Shown: piece after piece, positions 7,368-9,593 of the stretch | How the letters are laid out: each line of letters opens with the position of its first letter | Position numbering within the stretch: the first letter of the stretch is position 1 | Assembly (NCBI GenBank): GCA_022707945.1 | Contig: JAKIZQ010000033.1 | Span: 1-9,593 of the forward strand | DNA from: Bdellovibrionales bacterium | GTDB lineage: Bacteria > Bdellovibrionota > JAFGOL01 | DNA length: 9,593 nucleotides | Direction of reading: 5' to 3' | The notes under the pieces: model-generated | Told to the model about the DNA's origin: nothing | Databases searched by the model: none | Seen by the model: only the letters and a program-made list of their open reading frames with translations | Position numbers and translations under genes: made by a program

Positions 7368-8324
7368 ATGAGACAAAAAAGAATACATTCACCGTTCCTT
7401 AAATCTTTTCTTTTACCAAGGCTTGCCTTTTTTTGTGTTGGTTTTATTAAGGGTAGTTTCTTTTCTATAGATGTTACAAAAAGATGTAACCTTAGATGTA
7501 AACACTGTTATTTCTATAAAACTAAATCTCCAGATGAACTTAGTCCAGAAGCATGGGAACAAAGGATAAAAGAATTAAAGAAGAACTATAAACTTACTTA
7601 TAGTGCTACTTGGGTAGGAGGAGAACCTCTGCTCAGGCAAGACGTCATAGAAAGGTGCAAGGGGCTTTTCTTGCATAACCTTTTAGTTACGAATGGAAGT
7701 ATTCCTTTTCCATCTTGGTCCAATATATATTACCATGTTTCTATAGACGGTGATGAAAAGACACATGATGAGGTTAGGGGAAAGCAGGGTCTTTATAAGA
7801 CGATAATGACGAACATAAGTAATGCCCCAGACATAAAGATAAGTGCCGCCATGTGTGTTAACACCATGAATAAAAATACAATAGAAACTGTAGTTAAAGA
7901 TCTTTATGATACTAATGTTAATGAAGTTATGTTTGACTTTTACACTCCATCTTTGAGTGAACCGAATGATCCTTTAGTCATGTCAGACAAAGAAAAAGAA
8001 GAAACTATTAAACATATTTTGGACCTTAAACATAATAGTAAATATGGTGCCGTTATTGATATGCCAGACGATGTTTTCTTGAATATGTTGCCGAGTAACA
8101 TGAAAAAGGTCGTTTCAAAATGTTCTTTCAGGACCCATGGTATTGCTTTGGATACTGGCGGTAACATAAAACCTAAATGTATGATGGGCTCAGGAGCGGA
8201 CTGTTCTAAATGTGGTTGTGTGGTTCCTTACTACCTACACTACAGAAAAGATAAAGTGCAGATAGCAAGATCCATCATCCAAGAAGTTCATAAAAGGACT
8301 AAAGCAAGGCTTTTTCAGGGATGA
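7368..8324 (+). CDS. Radical SAM protein with Cys-rich C-terminus
   Basis: The 318-residue protein has the radical SAM [4Fe-4S] motif CNLRCKHC at 40-47, where three Cys coordinate the cluster that cleaves SAM. SAM-contacting GGEP lies at 84-87, followed by VTNGS (107-111) and VSIDGDEKTHDEVRG (124-138), as in MoaA/PqqE-like members. The C-terminus has C252, C271, C279, C282 and C284, in CSFRTHGIALDTGGNIKPKC and ADCSKCGC, which suggests an auxiliary Fe-S cluster of SPASM-like type. A hydrophobic, positively flanked N-terminus (about 10-30) could bind the membrane surface. ATG 7368 is the only standard start after the in-frame stop at 7341, yet it has no evident Shine-Dalgarno site. The gene follows the methyltransferase by 34 nt and ends where the protease gene begins. 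The substrate is unknown. It is not a recognisable HpnH, MoaA or NifB. Confidence 0.88.
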   Translation: MRQKRIHSPFLKSFLLPRLAFFCVGFIKGSFFSIDVTKRCNLRCKHCYFYKTKSPDELSPEAWEQRIKELKKNYKLTYSATWVGGEPLLRQDVIERCKGLFLHNLLVTNGSIPFPSWSNIYYHVSIDGDEKTHDEVRGKQGLYKTIMTNISNAPDIKISAAMCVNTMNKNTIETVVKDLYDTNVNEVMFDFYTPSLSEPNDPLVMSDKEKEETIKHILDLKHNSKYGAVIDMPDDVFLNMLPSNMKKVVSKCSFRTHGIALDTGGNIKPKCMMGSGADCSKCGCVVPYYLHYRKDKVQIARSIIQEVHKRTKARLFQG

Positions 8325-8329
8325 TGCCT

Positions 8330-8335
8330 GGAGGT
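8330..8335 (+). promoter_or_regulatory. Shine-Dalgarno site deciding the protease start
   Basis: GGAGGT begins six bases after the radical SAM stop and ends three bases before ATG 8339. It favours 8339 as the start. In-frame ATGs at 8321 (forming an ATGA overlap with the stop) and 8324 are alternatives that would place this motif inside the coding sequence. Confidence 0.5.
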
Positions 8336-8338
8336 ATT

Positions 8339-9268
8339 ATGTTCTATAATATAATGTTTTTATTGCTATTGGTTTTTTCTACTAATTCGGTTTGGTGTGT
8401 GGGAGGAAAGTCAATTCAGGCAAAGAATGATAACGCATTTCCATCTTATGCATGCAAGCTGGATTTTCAAGGTAAGGTTCTTCAAGATGGAGTGGAAAAT
8501 GGTAGTATTGAGTTTCCTTGCTCTAGTGTTCTTGTAGAGAGAGTAGGTGCTAATCTAAATATAATAACTGCCGCACACTGTGTTGTTACATTGGATATTA
8601 ACGAGAACGGAGATAAAGTTTATTATCATGACTCAGTGCTTAAAAGTATTTCTTGTCCATCAAAAAGTTCGGATGGAAAAGTTAACTACAATAAACATAA
8701 AGTAACAGAATATAAAATATCATATAACCCAAAATATCGAGAAGAAAAAGCATTCCTAATAAGTCTAGACCAGAACAGGGCCCTTTCTACTACAAAAGGG
8801 TTTAGTTTGATCGAATTAAGTTCTGGCTCTGCCAAAAATTTTGATCCTATCGACGTTAATGATGCAAACTATAAAACATTTGTTGCTAAAGTGGCAAGTC
8901 TTGACCTTGCAGTAATTAAAGTAAAGGTGGATGGTGATACTTCGTCGTTAAATGTTGCAAAAATAACCACGGAGTTAAAGAAAGATGACACATATAATAA
9001 TTGTAGGATCGCAGGCTATTCAAAGAAGAACAATAATATAAGTGTAGGCGAGATCTCTAAAGTAATAGTAGGTTCAGGTTTTATTTATACTGCCAAAAAG
9101 GGACAAAAAAGCTGGATAGAATGGGGCGACTCTGGTGGCCCATTATATTGTGAAAAAGATGGTCTTTGGGAAGTAATAGGACTTGCGTCTAGTTTTGACG
9201 CTATATTATCTGAAACCACCTTGTTATGGACTGAAGCCAGTCAACCTGTCATAAATAAGTTAAAGTAA
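8339..9268 (+). CDS. Secreted trypsin-fold (S1A) serine protease
   Basis: From ATG 8339 the product is 309 residues. It begins with a hydrophobic signal segment (about 5-14) that oddly lacks Lys or Arg. VWCVGGK at 18-24 recalls the IVGG start of mature trypsins. The catalytic triad is clear: His80 in TAAHC, Asp189 in LDLAVIKV and Ser265 in GDSGGP. Cys61-Cys81 and Cys222-Cys271 correspond to the conserved 42-58 and 136-201 disulfides, while the 191-220 pair is missing. The residue six before the Ser is Trp259 instead of trypsin's Asp189, so cleavage after Lys/Arg is not expected. His to Asp spans 109 residues against 45 in chymotrypsin numbering, a large insertion. The product probably acts in the periplasm or outside the cell. 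It overlaps or nearly touches the radical SAM gene, implying co-transcription. ATG 8321 would add six residues. Confidence 0.87.
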   Translation: MFYNIMFLLLLVFSTNSVWCVGGKSIQAKNDNAFPSYACKLDFQGKVLQDGVENGSIEFPCSSVLVERVGANLNIITAAHCVVTLDINENGDKVYYHDSVLKSISCPSKSSDGKVNYNKHKVTEYKISYNPKYREEKAFLISLDQNRALSTTKGFSLIELSSGSAKNFDPIDVNDANYKTFVAKVASLDLAVIKVKVDGDTSSLNVAKITTELKKDDTYNNCRIAGYSKKNNNISVGEISKVIVGSGFIYTAKKGQKSWIEWGDSGGPLYCEKDGLWEVIGLASSFDAILSETTLLWTEASQPVINKLK

Positions 9269-9294
9269 GTTGTAACAATAACCCTGATATCATT

Positions 9295-9593
9295 TTATCG
9301 TGAACAAGGGGTATCATTTCCTCTTGGTACAATAGTTAATGATTTTGTATTTATATTATTCTTATTTCTATTACTTACACGTCTATTTGGCTTAGTATCT
9401 TTTGATTGAGCTTTTACCCCTACGCACCATACTTTAGGAGTTCCAAAAGTTATTTCTTGAGAAGGTGCAGGTATTTGTTTTTGTATTTCATAGGTGGCAC
9501 TTATTTTATTAAAACGCCCTGGTGACATCTTAGAATCTGGTGATTTTGGATCTGTATTTATTGGATCTGCATATACCCATGTATAATGTGGGT
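9295..9593 (-). CDS. Unrecognised protein, C-terminal part (gene enters from right edge)
   Basis: On the minus strand a frame is open from the window edge to the TAA at 9295-9297, giving 99 residues of a C-terminus. A stop-free run of this length is unlikely by chance in such AT-rich DNA, and the codons (AGA, ATA, AAT, AAA) match neighbouring genes. A Met at 9528 is not taken as a start, because coding continues upstream of it. The visible part is hydrophilic, without membrane segments. It has a Pro/Asp-rich beginning (ADPINTDPKSPDSK), a strand-like middle (ISATYEIQKQIPAP, EITFGTPKVWCVGVKA) and an Asn/Lys/Arg-rich end. I do not recognise the family. The gene converges on the protease gene with a 26-bp gap and no convincing terminator between them. 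Confidence 0.6.
   Translation of the reverse strand, partial: PHYTWVYADPINTDPKSPDSKMSPGRFNKISATYEIQKQIPAPSQEITFGTPKVWCVGVKAQSKDTKPNRRVSNRNKNNINTKSLTIVPRGNDTPCSR

Noticed and set aside
9278..9314. Possible stem-loop terminator between the protease and the minus-strand gene
   Set aside because: Only three plus four base pairs around a mismatch, a 21-base loop and no U tract; too weak.
9295..9528. Complete 77-codon minus-strand gene starting at the Met at 9528
   Set aside because: The frame stays open to the window edge and no ribosome site precedes that Met, so it is better read as the end of a longer gene.

Overview
The window is AT-rich bacterial chromosome, densely coded and with short gaps. 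It reads as an uncultured or little-studied bacterium with a c-di-AMP-type HD phosphodiesterase next to ybeY, a release factor 2 without the usual frameshift, frequent ATA, AGA and AGG codons, and a secreted trypsin-fold protease. The phosphodiesterase-ybeY pair is the order also seen in Firmicutes, but the flanking genes do not follow that pattern. A candidate phylum such as Elusimicrobiota or Omnitrophota would fit; that is only an impression, and the sequence does not settle it.

Left block (1-3054, + strand): the C-terminal half of a PgpH-like 7TM-HD phosphodiesterase (cut by the window start), ybeY, prfB and a NUDIX hydrolase. They are packed like one operon: ybeY starts 98 nt inside the preceding gene, prfB starts on the base after the ybeY stop, and the NUDIX gene shares one base with the prfB stop. 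The theme is RNA and translation housekeeping plus second-messenger turnover. tilS (3035-4462) lies on the opposite strand and overlaps the NUDIX gene tail-to-tail by 20 nt.

A 99-bp divergent spacer (4463-4561) separates tilS from the right block. It holds weak promoter-like elements and a 7-bp inverted repeat.

Right block (4562-9268, + strand): a KimA/KUP-like 12-TM permease with a cytosolic C-terminal domain, a class I SAM methyltransferase, a radical SAM protein with a Cys-rich C-terminus, and a secreted S1 (trypsin-fold) protease with an unusual His-Asp insertion. Spacings are 0, 34 and about 14 nt, so co-transcription is likely, but no shared pathway is obvious. The window ends with the C-terminal part of an unrecognised minus-strand gene (9295-9593) that converges on the protease gene.

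The most coherent biological theme is a possible c-di-AMP/potassium axis: a c-di-AMP phosphodiesterase relative and a relative of the c-di-AMP-inhibited K+ importer KimA lie about 3.4 kb apart. The least explained part is the methyltransferase, radical SAM and secreted protease run. No RNA genes, insertion sequences, CRISPR arrays or convincing intrinsic terminators were seen.
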